A program made the position numbers and the translations under genes. Shown piece after piece: positions 52,826 to 61,391 of a stretch of 64,000 bases of DNA. How positions within the stretch are numbered: the stretch's first letter is position 1; every line of letters starts with the position of its first letter. The stretch is from Chitinophaga pinensis DSM 2588 (GTDB lineage Bacteria > Bacteroidota > Bacteroidia > Chitinophagales > Chitinophagaceae), in assembly GCF_000024005.1 (NCBI RefSeq), contig NC_013132.1, forward strand, positions 6,194,001-6,258,000, given 5' to 3'. Under the pieces are notes generated by a model. The model was not told where the DNA came from and did no database searches. It was given only the letters and a program-made list of their open reading frames with translations.

Positions 52826-55228
52826 ATGAAATTATGCTTCGTTATTCTTTCACTGACAGGCATCAGTACAATGGTACAGGGACAGCTGAAAAGAGATTAT
52901 CCCATTCAGCCGGTTGCGTTTACTCAGGTACAGGTAACAGATAACTTCTGGGCGCCAAAAATAAGAGTAAATGCGGACATAACAATACCCTATACGTTGG
53001 AACAATGTCAGAAAACCGGCAGGATTGATAATTTCAAACGTGCGGCACATACCCTGCCGGGTGATAAAATGACAGAGTATACGTTCGATGATACCGACGT
53101 CTATAAAGTAATAGAAGGCGCCTCGTATAGTCTCCAGATGAAAAAAGATCCTGCACTGGAAAAATACCTGGATACACTGATCGATATTATCGGCGCCGCA
53201 CAGGAGAAAGATGGCTATCTCTACACCTTCCGGACCGTCAACGCCGCACAACCGCACGCATGGATAGGATCCCGCAGATGGGAGGAAGAAGAAGATCTCA
53301 GTCATGAGCTATATAACTCCGGACATCTCTTTGAGGCCGCCGTCGCCCATTACCAGGCTACCGGCAAACGCAACCTGCTGGATATCGCTGTTAAAAACGC
53401 AGACCTGCTGGTGCAGACATTCGGTTTTGGTAAAGAAGAACGATTCCCTGGTCACCAGATCGTTGAAACGGGTCTGACTAAAATGTACCGTGTTACCGGT
53501 AATAAATCCTACCTCGACCTTGCGAAGTTCTTTCTCGATGTACGCGGTCCGGGTAAAAAACATAGCGGTGAATATAATCAGTCTTATAAAAAAGTAGTAG
53601 ACCAGCACGAAGCTGTCGGACATGCAGTAAGAGCCACCTACATGTACACCGGCATGGCAGATGTAGCCGCCCTGACCGGCGATCGGCAATACCTCCATGC
53701 AATAGACGATATCTGGCACGATGTGGTAGAAAAGAAATTGTACATCACAGGAGGTATCGGCGCTACCGGTAATGGAGAAGCTTTCGGGAAACCATATGAC
53801 CTGCCGAATATGTCTGCTTATGCAGAAACCTGCGCGGCTATCGCCAACGTATACTGGAACAGCAGGATGTTTCTCCTTCATGGCGATGCGAAATACATCG
53901 ACATTCTGGAGCGTACACTGTACAATGGACTCCTGTCAGGTGTATCGCTCAGCGGAGACAGGTTCTTTTACCCCAACCCGCTGATGTCCATGGGCCAGCA
54001 TCAGCGTAGCGCCTGGTTTGGTTGCGCCTGTTGTATATCCAATATGACACGCTTCCTACCCTCCATGCCGGGATATGTATATGCGCAGAATAAAAACGAT
54101 CTCTACGTCAATCTGTTTGCAGGCAATACAGCCAATATAACGCTCCCCGCCGGCAAAGTACAGCTGGTACAGCAAACCAACTATCCCTGGGATGGTAAAG
54201 TAGCCATCACTGTCAATCCGGCTAAAACAACACCTTTCACCCTGCACATCCGCATACCTGAATGGGCCAATGACAAACCTGTTCCCGGCAATCTCTATTT
54301 CGATGCAGACAGCAGCGCACAGCAGGCGCTGGTCATTCTCCTGAATGGCAAACCACTCTCCTATAAAACAGAAAAAGGATACGCCGTACTGCAACGTAGC
54401 TGGAAAGCCGGCGATAAGATCAGTTTTGAATTCCCCATGCAGGTACAGAAAGTACTGGCCAGTACATCTGTAACCAGTGACAAAGACCGCTTCGCCTTAC
54501 AACGCGGTCCGCTTATGTATTGTCTGGAAGGCCCGGACAACAAAGACGCCGCCGTACAGAATATCGTAGTGGATAAAAATGCTGTTGTCAATGCCGTTTA
54601 TAAACCCAGCATGCTGAACGGCGTAACCGTACTGGAAATGCAGGGTACTGCTGCCAGCAGACAACTAAACACCGATCAGCTGATCAGTACCACACAGATG
54701 GTCACCGCCATTCCCTATTACACATGGGCGAACCGCGGCCCTTCAGAAATGACCGTATGGATTCCTTATGAAGCTTCCGCCGCCAGACCAAAACCCGCTC
54801 CGACCATCGCCTCCAAAAGTAAAGTAAGCGCCTCTACGCCCAATAAAAGGATGTACCTCGCACTAAACGACCAGTACCAGCCGCTGAACTCGCAGGATAA
54901 CAATTCCATGTACCTGCACTGGTGGCCGAAACACAATACACTGGAATGGGTACAGTATGACTTTGACCAGGAATACACGGTGTCCGGTTCCGAAGTTTAC
55001 TGGTATGACGACAGTCCGTTTGGTGGTTGCCGCATACCCGCCTCCTGGAGAATACTGTACAAACAAGGTGACCAATGGATCCCTGTAAAGAATACAACGC
55101 CTTATTCCGTACAGAAAGACAAATACGATAGCGTACAGTTTGAACCGGTAAAAACAAGCGCCTTAAAGCTGGAAATACAGCTTCCGGTAGAAAATGCTGC
55201 AGGTATTCATGAATGGATTGTAAAATAA
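52826..55228 (+). CDS. Beta-L-arabinofuranosidase, GH127 (DUF1680), with C-terminal extension
   Basis: This 800-residue protein has a signal peptide ending MVQGQ and the GH127 alpha/alpha barrel. The residues known from Bifidobacterium HypBA1 are all present with matching spacing: acid/base E318 (GEAFGKP), zinc ligands E334 and C336 (AETCAAI), and the C402/C403 pair in CACCISN (nucleophile and zinc ligand). It removes terminal beta-L-arabinofuranose from plant hydroxyproline-rich glycans. After about residue 640 an added domain (LHWWPKHNTLEWVQYDFD and onward) has the look of a discoidin-like carbohydrate-binding fold. The MBL-fold gene follows after 28 bases. Confidence 0.92.
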   Translation: MKLCFVILSLTGISTMVQGQLKRDYPIQPVAFTQVQVTDNFWAPKIRVNADITIPYTLEQCQKTGRIDNFKRAAHTLPGDKMTEYTFDDTDVYKVIEGASYSLQMKKDPALEKYLDTLIDIIGAAQEKDGYLYTFRTVNAAQPHAWIGSRRWEEEEDLSHELYNSGHLFEAAVAHYQATGKRNLLDIAVKNADLLVQTFGFGKEERFPGHQIVETGLTKMYRVTGNKSYLDLAKFFLDVRGPGKKHSGEYNQSYKKVVDQHEAVGHAVRATYMYTGMADVAALTGDRQYLHAIDDIWHDVVEKKLYITGGIGATGNGEAFGKPYDLPNMSAYAETCAAIANVYWNSRMFLLHGDAKYIDILERTLYNGLLSGVSLSGDRFFYPNPLMSMGQHQRSAWFGCACCISNMTRFLPSMPGYVYAQNKNDLYVNLFAGNTANITLPAGKVQLVQQTNYPWDGKVAITVNPAKTTPFTLHIRIPEWANDKPVPGNLYFDADSSAQQALVILLNGKPLSYKTEKGYAVLQRSWKAGDKISFEFPMQVQKVLASTSVTSDKDRFALQRGPLMYCLEGPDNKDAAVQNIVVDKNAVVNAVYKPSMLNGVTVLEMQGTAASRQLNTDQLISTTQMVTAIPYYTWANRGPSEMTVWIPYEASAARPKPAPTIASKSKVSASTPNKRMYLALNDQYQPLNSQDNNSMYLHWWPKHNTLEWVQYDFDQEYTVSGSEVYWYDDSPFGGCRIPASWRILYKQGDQWIPVKNTTPYSVQKDKYDSVQFEPVKTSALKLEIQLPVENAAGIHEWIVK

Positions 55229-55256
55229 CTAAAATTTTTAGTAAACTTGCGGTGCT

Positions 55257-56078
55257 ATGTCACTGCAAATTACGTCACTCAACTCCGGCAGCAACGGAAA
55301 CTGTTATTATATCGGAAACGCCACAGAAGCCGTTCTGATAGATGCGGGTATCTCCTGCCGGGAAACGGAGAGACGGATGAAAAGGCTGGGATTGAAGATG
55401 GATATAGTAAAAGCCATCTTTATTTCGCACGAACATTCCGATCACATCCGCGGACTGGAAGTATTATCTAAAAAATACAGTCTCCCGGTCTATATCACCG
55501 AGAAAACCATGCTGCACGGTGGCCTGAACCTCCATGCAGATAACGTAAAGGTCTTTGATGAAGCAACGCCCGTAATCATCGGTACATTGACGGTACATGC
55601 ATTCTCTAAAGCGCATGACGCTATAGAACCACATAGTTTCATGATCACAGCAGATGAAATATGTATCGGTGTGTTTACAGACATTGGTGTGCCCTGTAGT
55701 AACCTGATCAGGCATTTTAAACAATGTCATGCGGCATTCCTGGAAGCCAACTATGACGAAAAGATGCTGGAACAGGGACGGTACCCGTTTTTCCTGAAGA
55801 AGCGCATCCGGGGAGGGAAAGGTCATCTTTCTAATACACAGGCGCTGGAAGTCTTTAAAGCGCATAAGCCGGCATATATGACACACCTCCTGTTATCCCA
55901 TCTTTCCAGGGATAATAATAACCCCGAACTGGTGCTGGAGCTTTTCCGTCCGCACGCAGGCAGAACCGAAGTCATCGTCGCTTCCCGCGACGTTGAAACA
56001 GCTGTATACCACATCAGCGCCATTCCACAGGTCATTGTCCCCCAGGTACAATACGTACAGGGACAACTCGCATTCTAA
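55257..56078 (+). CDS. Metallo-beta-lactamase-fold hydrolase, YycJ/WalJ-like
   Basis: The 273-residue protein has the metal site H58, H60, D62, H63 in ISHEHSDH and the opening LNSGSNGNCYYI, matching the YycJ/WalJ group of MBL-fold proteins, which are linked to cell-wall and DNA-maintenance functions and may be nucleases. The later DIGVPCSNLIRHF and LSHLSRDNNNPEL complete the site. The length fits. It is on the same strand as the GH127 gene but is a housekeeping gene in most relatives. Confidence 0.9.
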   Translation: MSLQITSLNSGSNGNCYYIGNATEAVLIDAGISCRETERRMKRLGLKMDIVKAIFISHEHSDHIRGLEVLSKKYSLPVYITEKTMLHGGLNLHADNVKVFDEATPVIIGTLTVHAFSKAHDAIEPHSFMITADEICIGVFTDIGVPCSNLIRHFKQCHAAFLEANYDEKMLEQGRYPFFLKKRIRGGKGHLSNTQALEVFKAHKPAYMTHLLLSHLSRDNNNPELVLELFRPHAGRTEVIVASRDVETAVYHISAIPQVIVPQVQYVQGQLAF

Positions 56079-56111
56079 CATATATCATCTTTCCGACTAA
56101 TCTTTGTCATG

Positions 56112-56140
56112 TTTTATCTTGGCAGGCAGGCATAATTTTG
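56112..56140 (+). promoter_or_regulatory. Promoter of the acetyl-CoA hydrolase/transferase gene
   Basis: TAATTTTG (56133-56140) is a perfect TAnnTTTG box with TTTT (56112-56115) 17 bases before it. It lies inside the region that would be coding if the gene began at ATG 56104, so it supports the start at 56167. Confidence 0.5.
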
Positions 56141-56166
56141 GGGCATCGTTCTTAAAATACAATACT

Positions 56167-57465
56167 ATGTCTGACATTTCATATATCACCGCGGCGGAAG
56201 CCGTAAAGTGCGTTGAGTCTGGTAATCGTGTATTTATTCATGGTAGCGCAGCTACACCCGTTCACCTGCTCAGGGCATTACAGAACAGGCACGCCGACCT
56301 CAGTGATGTAGAACTCGTCAGCATCACCACACTGGGAGATGTTGACTTCGACAACCCGCTATACCGTAAAAGTTTTTATGTCAATTCATTGTTTGTTTCC
56401 GCCGCCAACCGCTCCGTCGTAAACAGTGACGACGGCGACTATGTACCCATCTTCCTCAGTCAGATACCACAGCTGTTCAGAGATAATATCTTACCACCGG
56501 ATGTGGCTATCGTACAGGTATCCCCTCCCGATGCGCACGGATACTGTTCCCTTGGTACTTCTGTGGATATTGCCAGAGCAGCGATCGACGTCGCTAAATA
56601 TGTGATTGCACAGGTCAATCCCATGATGCCGCGTACACATGGCGAAGCCTTCATACACTTCTCCCGCTTTCATGCGGCGGTATGGCAAAAAGCCGCATTG
56701 CCGGAAGTAGATTACTCTCAGCAAGCCACAGCAGTAACAGAACAGATCGGCCGTAATATCGCCGAACTGGTGGAAGATGGGGCGACATTGCAATTAGGTA
56801 TCGGTAATATTCCTGACCAGGTGCTGAAGAACCTCACGCAACACAAGAACCTGGGACTACACACCGAGATGTTGTCAGATGGGGTGATTCCGCTGATTGA
56901 AAATGGCGTGATCAATAACAGTCTGAAAAAACTGAACAGGGGCAGATCAGTGACCGCATTTATGGCGGGCACACGAAAATTATACGACTTCGTCAATGAC
57001 AATCCTGCCCTTAGGGTCATGGATATCAGCTATGTGAATGATACGAGCATTATCCGTCAGAATCCTAAAGTGACGGCTATAAATAGTGCGATCGAAATAG
57101 ACCTGACCGGCCAGGTATGCGCGGATTCTATTGGTACTTATCAGTATTCCGGTATCGGCGGACAAATGGACTTTATGCGGGGCGCTTCCCTCTCAGAGGG
57201 TGGTAAACCCATCATCGCATTGCCGTCCGTAACCAGTAAAGGCATCTCCCGCATTACCCCCTTCCTGAAAGAAGGCGCAGGTGTAGTGACGACCCGTGGA
57301 CATATGCACTGGGTGATCACCGAATACGGCAGAACCAATCTGTTTGGGAAAAGTCTTAAACAACGTGCAAAAGCACTGATAGAGATCGCCCACCCAGACC
57401 ACCGGGAGGCGCTGGAAAAAGCATATTTCGATCGCTTCGTAAAGAAAGTTTCAGTTTTAGGTTGA
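56167..57465 (+). CDS. Acetyl-CoA hydrolase/transferase family protein
   Basis: The 432-residue protein is a class I CoA-transferase of the acetyl-CoA hydrolase/4-hydroxybutyrate CoA-transferase group. The likely catalytic Glu is E234 in GLHTEMLSDG; the CoA loop is YSGIGGQMDFMRGA. It moves CoA between acyl groups, for example acetate and succinate or butyrate. ATG 56167 is chosen because family similarity and a promoter both point to it. It stands alone, between the MBL-fold gene and the HxlR gene, which lies 3 bases away and convergent. Confidence 0.9.
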   Translation: MSDISYITAAEAVKCVESGNRVFIHGSAATPVHLLRALQNRHADLSDVELVSITTLGDVDFDNPLYRKSFYVNSLFVSAANRSVVNSDDGDYVPIFLSQIPQLFRDNILPPDVAIVQVSPPDAHGYCSLGTSVDIARAAIDVAKYVIAQVNPMMPRTHGEAFIHFSRFHAAVWQKAALPEVDYSQQATAVTEQIGRNIAELVEDGATLQLGIGNIPDQVLKNLTQHKNLGLHTEMLSDGVIPLIENGVINNSLKKLNRGRSVTAFMAGTRKLYDFVNDNPALRVMDISYVNDTSIIRQNPKVTAINSAIEIDLTGQVCADSIGTYQYSGIGGQMDFMRGASLSEGGKPIIALPSVTSKGISRITPFLKEGAGVVTTRGHMHWVITEYGRTNLFGKSLKQRAKALIEIAHPDHREALEKAYFDRFVKKVSVLG

Positions 57466-57468
57466 AGG

Positions 57469-57867
57469 TTAAAGATGGCTTAGTGCATCCTGTAGGTCTA
57501 ACTGATTTACGGGATGCATAATCCTTTTACGGTGAGAATGACCCCATTTCGCCATTTCGTCAATGATGCTTTCCAGGGTTTTACCATAATCAGTCAGTTC
57601 ATACTCCACAGTGACAGGTTTGGTATCGTAAACCGTTCTTCTCACCAGCTCATTCATTTCCAGCTCCCGCAACTCCTTGGAGAGCATTTTAGAACCCACT
57701 CCCTCTACTTCCCTCTGCAGTTCCATAAAGCGGCGTTTTCCAAAACGTAAAGACCCGATAATAGCGATCTTCCACTTACCATTCAGCACGTCCATCGTAT
57801 CGTGGATGGCACGGAGATGCTCCGTACAAGTTTCAGACTTCTCTGATGTCTGTGTTTTCCTGTTCAT
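57469..57867 (-). CDS. HxlR family transcriptional regulator
   Basis: The 132-residue protein has the HxlR core: DVLNGKWKIAIIGSLRFGKRRFMELQREVEGVGSKMLSKELRELEMNELV and the wing VEYELTDYGKTLESI. It is divergent from a DsbA-like gene, with a long palindrome between them. Relatives with an early Cys sense disulfide or electrophile stress; here a Cys is in SETCTEHLRAI. Its likely target is the divergent thiol-fold protein. Confidence 0.9.
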   Translation of the reverse strand: MNRKTQTSEKSETCTEHLRAIHDTMDVLNGKWKIAIIGSLRFGKRRFMELQREVEGVGSKMLSKELRELEMNELVRRTVYDTKPVTVEYELTDYGKTLESIIDEMAKWGHSHRKRIMHPVNQLDLQDALSHL

Positions 57868-57886
57868 AATACTTCCCTATAGTTTC

Positions 57887-57911
57887 CCCGATGAAAGTAC
57901 TTTCCATCGGG
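57887..57911. promoter_or_regulatory. Palindromic operator between HxlR and DsbA-like genes
   Basis: CCCGATG and CATCGGG flank AAAGTACTTT, itself a palindrome, so the whole 25-base stretch is nearly symmetric. It lies 19 bases before the HxlR start and 56 before the DsbA-like start, as expected for an HxlR dimer site. Confidence 0.65.
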
Positions 57912-57966
57912 ATACCACTTTCAAAAGTAAAGTATGTTTAGGAACTTTACAAAAGAAAACGATACT

Positions 57967-58686
57967 ATGAGCACAGCGAATAAAATGAAAGTAGAGATCT
58001 GGTCAGATATCATGTGTCCCTGGTGCTACATCGGCAAACGCCGGTTTGAAGCCGCTATGGAACAATTTCCTGACGCCGGATCTGTAGAAATAGAATGGCA
58101 CAGTTTCCAGCTGGATCCTACCATCGAGTCAGGACACGGCGACAACCTGTATACCTACCTGTCCAAAAGAAAGGGCATCCCTTACGAACAGGCAGAACAG
58201 ATGAATAACCAGGTAACAGGATTAGCAGCGACCCTCGGACTGACTTACAATATGGAACAGGCGGTTGTAGCCAACTCCTTTGACGCCCACAGGCTGATAC
58301 AGCTGGCTAAAAAACACCAGTTGGGCGATGCTGCCGAAGAAAGATTATTTAAGGCTTATTTCACCGAAGGAAAGGATTTCAGTAATCCGGATACCCTGGT
58401 GGCCCTGGGTAAGGAAATCGGTCTGGAAGAAAGCGTATTAAAAAACCTGGTTGGTAGTCAGTCATTTACAACGGAAGTACGTCGTGATATCGATGAAGCA
58501 GAAACACTGGGTATCAGAGGCGTTCCTTTCTTCGTTTTTGACAGGAAATATGGTGTTTCCGGCGCACAGGCCTCCGAAACCTTCCTGGAAGTGCTGACGA
58601 AATCTGTAGGTGAATGGAAAAGTACGCAGCCTTCAGATCTGGAGATCATAGAAGGTCAAACCTGCGGACCAGACGGAGATTGCTAG
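57967..58686 (+). CDS. DsbA family oxidoreductase, FrnE-like
   Basis: The 239-residue product has a thioredoxin-fold CPWC active site (C17, C20) in EIWSDIMCPWCYIGKRRF, then the helical insert and FDAHRLIQLAKKHQ typical of FrnE/2-hydroxychromene-carboxylate isomerase-like DsbA proteins. The cis-proline loop is RGVPFFVFD. No signal peptide is seen, so it acts in the cytoplasm, probably in thiol stress. The C-terminus has an extra CGPDGDC with two Cys. ATG 57967 is chosen because the fold begins soon after. Confidence 0.9.
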   Translation: MSTANKMKVEIWSDIMCPWCYIGKRRFEAAMEQFPDAGSVEIEWHSFQLDPTIESGHGDNLYTYLSKRKGIPYEQAEQMNNQVTGLAATLGLTYNMEQAVVANSFDAHRLIQLAKKHQLGDAAEERLFKAYFTEGKDFSNPDTLVALGKEIGLEESVLKNLVGSQSFTTEVRRDIDEAETLGIRGVPFFVFDRKYGVSGAQASETFLEVLTKSVGEWKSTQPSDLEIIEGQTCGPDGDC

Positions 58687-58728
58687 TATAAATGCTTTTT
58701 CTTCGATGTATCCCCATATTACATCGCT

Positions 58729-58776
58729 ATTACGCCGCTATCTCTTCGTTCAGGAACGGAGCGGTAACGGCGTAAT
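58729..58776. other. Nested inverted repeats (possible structured RNA or mRNA 3' end)
   Basis: ATTACGCCG (58729-58737) pairs with CGGCGTAAT (58768-58776). Inside it CCGCT pairs with AGCGG, and further in CGTTC pairs with GAACG around AG. The 48-base element forms one long imperfect stem. It lacks a T-tract, so it is not a standard terminator. Confidence 0.5.
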
Positions 58777-58899
58777 GACGTTATAATGCCCTTCTAATGG
58801 GACATTCAAGACTATCTGAACGAACAATTATCTGCAGCTGCTGACATACTGTTGTCATCTTCGTATCTTTCCTTTGTCCACGGAAACAAACAACAACTG

Positions 58900-59958
58900 A
58901 TGACAGCCAAACAACTCCTGCAGCAACGCCTTACTAATCAACAACTTGCAACACCCGCTTTTAAAAACGCCCCGGATCTGGTACACTGGTGCGGCGCAGT
59001 ACAGGCCCAGGACTACGAAATGTCCAAGTGGGCGGTCGGTATGCGACTGCCTGCGGCCAATCACCGGGAAATAGAACAATGTATTGCCGACGGTAAACTG
59101 GTACGTACCCACATATTGCGCCCCACCTGGCACCTGGTACACCCCTCCGATGTACGCTGGATGCTGGAACTGAGCAGTCCCTATATAAAGCAGTCAATGG
59201 GCACTTATAACCGCAAACTGGAACTGGATGATAAAATATACCGGAAAAGCAATAAAGTCTTCGAAAAAGCCCTTAAAGACGGCAAACAACTGACCCGTAC
59301 CGAACTTACAGCCGAACTCCAAAAAGCAAAGATCGCTACCGATGATCTCCGTATGAACTTCCTGCTGATACAGGCAGAACAGGATATGATCATCTGTAAC
59401 GGTGGTAAACGTGACAAACAGATCACCTATGCCCTGTTTGAAGAACGTGTAGCTCCCGCGCCCGGCAAAAACCGGCAGGAAGCCCTGGCTACATTGGCAC
59501 TCCGCTATTTCAACAGCCACGGTCCCGCTACCCTGAAAGATTTTACCGGCTGGAGCGGACTGCCCGTCACAGCCGCCCGCGAAGGATTACAACTCGTACA
59601 GGATCAGTTGCATACAGCACCCTTCGGCGAATTAACCTGTTATGGTCCGGCACAAGCAACGGAAGCCACATCCACGGGCAATGACGTATTGCTCATTCCT
59701 AACTATGACGAATATCTTGTTGCCTACAAAGACAGGGAAGTGATACACAGTGGCGACAGCGCATCCTCCCTGAACCGGGACGGCAATCCCCTCTTCAGCA
59801 ATATCATCCTTGTCAAAGGACAGATCGCGGGTACCTGGAAGCGGACATTTAAAAAGAAAGAAGTGCTTATCGACCTCTACCCCATCACCCCCTTCAACAA
59901 AAGCACACAAGGCAAACTGGACAAGGAAATAGCCCGCTTCAAACAGTTCTACAACTAA
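58900..59958 (+). CDS. Winged-helix DNA-binding domain protein (HTH_42/YcaQ-like)
   Basis: The 352-residue protein starts MTAKQLLQQRLTNQQL and matches the winged-helix family PF06224, with QAQDYEMSKWAVGMRLP and LRPTWHLVHPSDVRWMLEL as landmarks. E. coli YcaQ of this family is a DNA glycosylase that opens interstrand cross-links; whether this paralogue has that activity is not clear. ATG 58900 is chosen because the in-frame ATG at 58852 adds a stretch unlike the family. It stands 24 bases before the S41 peptidase gene. Confidence 0.85.
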   Translation: MTAKQLLQQRLTNQQLATPAFKNAPDLVHWCGAVQAQDYEMSKWAVGMRLPAANHREIEQCIADGKLVRTHILRPTWHLVHPSDVRWMLELSSPYIKQSMGTYNRKLELDDKIYRKSNKVFEKALKDGKQLTRTELTAELQKAKIATDDLRMNFLLIQAEQDMIICNGGKRDKQITYALFEERVAPAPGKNRQEALATLALRYFNSHGPATLKDFTGWSGLPVTAAREGLQLVQDQLHTAPFGELTCYGPAQATEATSTGNDVLLIPNYDEYLVAYKDREVIHSGDSASSLNRDGNPLFSNIILVKGQIAGTWKRTFKKKEVLIDLYPITPFNKSTQGKLDKEIARFKQFYN

Positions 59959-59982
59959 CAATAAATATGTTACCTTGGGTAT

Positions 59983-61314
59983 ATGTTCACCCGTATTACA
60001 ACCCTGCTGACAGTCATCATCCTGCACTGTTGCTGTTTTTCCGTTTCTGCGCAACGTGCGGATTCGCTGAAGGCAGACCTGCAACTACTGAAAACAAAAC
60101 TGCTCGCTACACATCCCGATATATATGCTTACATACCTGAAAATAAATGGGCAGATTTATTCGACAGCTGTTACCAGCAGATCAATGATGATACAGACGA
60201 ACGGCAGTTCTATGGTATCGTGAAAATATTGCTGAGTGCTGTAGGTGACGGACACCTGTCCAGCGGCGCACCCGCCCCGTTCGCACAATTCATTCATACA
60301 GAAAATAGTTATCTGCCCCTGCTGACCTACATTACGGAAGACAGCATTTTCATCACCAGCAGTGTAGACAATACCATTCCGGCAGGTAGTCAGCTGATCA
60401 GTGTCAACTCACATCCTGCGAATGTCATGCTGGAAAAAATGCGGGGATACCTGATGGCTGACGGTTATAACACGACAAAGAGAAATCTTGTACTGAACCA
60501 GATCTTTTACTTTTACTATTACCTCGCTTACGGCTATTCCGGGGGCTTCACGGTAACATATACAGCACCCTCCGGACAAACAAAAACAGTCTCTCTGACG
60601 GCCGCAAAAGAAACCGCCATCAATGCATTAAAAACACCGTCCACCACGACGACGCTATTGTCTTTTTTCATCACAAATGCTAAAACCGGCATCTTAACTA
60701 TTAAGACTTTCGGTTATAGTGATCTGCAGGAAGCTAAACTGGACTACCCCGCTTTTCTCGAACAATCATTCCGGCAGTTAAAGAAAGCAGGTGTTAAAAA
60801 ACTGATCATTGACCTGCGGGATAATGGTGGCGGCAGGGATGCCTATGGCGTACTGCTGTACAGCTATCTTTCCAGGCAACCATTCCACTACTACCGCTAC
60901 CTGGAAAAAGATAAAAAGAAACTCAGCGGCAAACCAGGACTGGGCTTACAACATCCCGTCGTGCTACACTATGATTATCAGGTCGCAGTATTGATCAACG
61001 GACAAACCTTTTCTGCTGCTGCAGAATTTTGCGCCGTTGCATATAGCAATGACAGAGCGATTTTCTTCGGAGAAGAAACCGGTGGCGCTTATGAAGGCAA
61101 TCACTCCGGACAACTGATAGAAACAGTGCTTCCATTCAGTAAAGTCAGCATATGGATTCCCACCGTCAAATATGCCATGGATGTGCGTCCGCCGAAACAC
61201 GCCGGCCATGGTATCATTCCTCATAAACCGATACAAATGACTGTTGACGCATACATGCAGCAAGATGACAAAGTGATGGAAGCAGCATTACAATGGACAC
61301 AAGCACTTAAATAG
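59983..61314 (+). CDS. S41 family (C-terminal processing type) peptidase
   Basis: The 443-residue protein has a signal peptide ending VSAQ. A helical region with SAVGDGHLS (85-93) and a tail-specific-protease domain follow. RDNGGGRDAYG (279-289) is the oxyanion region and S344 in GQTFSAAAEF is the nucleophile. No PDZ domain was recognised with confidence. The usual S41 Lys partner is not obvious in the order expected for CtpA, so it may belong to the tricorn-like subgroup. It likely acts in the periplasm or is lipid-free at the surface. It is followed by a strong two-way terminator. Confidence 0.87.
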   Translation: MFTRITTLLTVIILHCCCFSVSAQRADSLKADLQLLKTKLLATHPDIYAYIPENKWADLFDSCYQQINDDTDERQFYGIVKILLSAVGDGHLSSGAPAPFAQFIHTENSYLPLLTYITEDSIFITSSVDNTIPAGSQLISVNSHPANVMLEKMRGYLMADGYNTTKRNLVLNQIFYFYYYLAYGYSGGFTVTYTAPSGQTKTVSLTAAKETAINALKTPSTTTTLLSFFITNAKTGILTIKTFGYSDLQEAKLDYPAFLEQSFRQLKKAGVKKLIIDLRDNGGGRDAYGVLLYSYLSRQPFHYYRYLEKDKKKLSGKPGLGLQHPVVLHYDYQVAVLINGQTFSAAAEFCAVAYSNDRAIFFGEETGGAYEGNHSGQLIETVLPFSKVSIWIPTVKYAMDVRPPKHAGHGIIPHKPIQMTVDAYMQQDDKVMEAALQWTQALK

Positions 61315-61334
61315 TACAAGGATATCGCAGCTAC

Positions 61335-61380
61335 ATCAGCAAAACGCTTACACGAATGATCGTGTAAGCGTTTTGCTGAT
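61335..61380. terminator. Bidirectional terminator, 21-bp perfect stem
   Basis: The two arms, 61335-61355 and 61360-61380, are perfect reverse complements around the loop ATGA. Runs AAAA near one end and TTTT near the other occur inside the stem. It separates the convergent S41 peptidase and YeiH-type genes, 11 bases from the latter. Confidence 0.85.
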
Positions 61381-61391
61381 GATAAAAAGGC

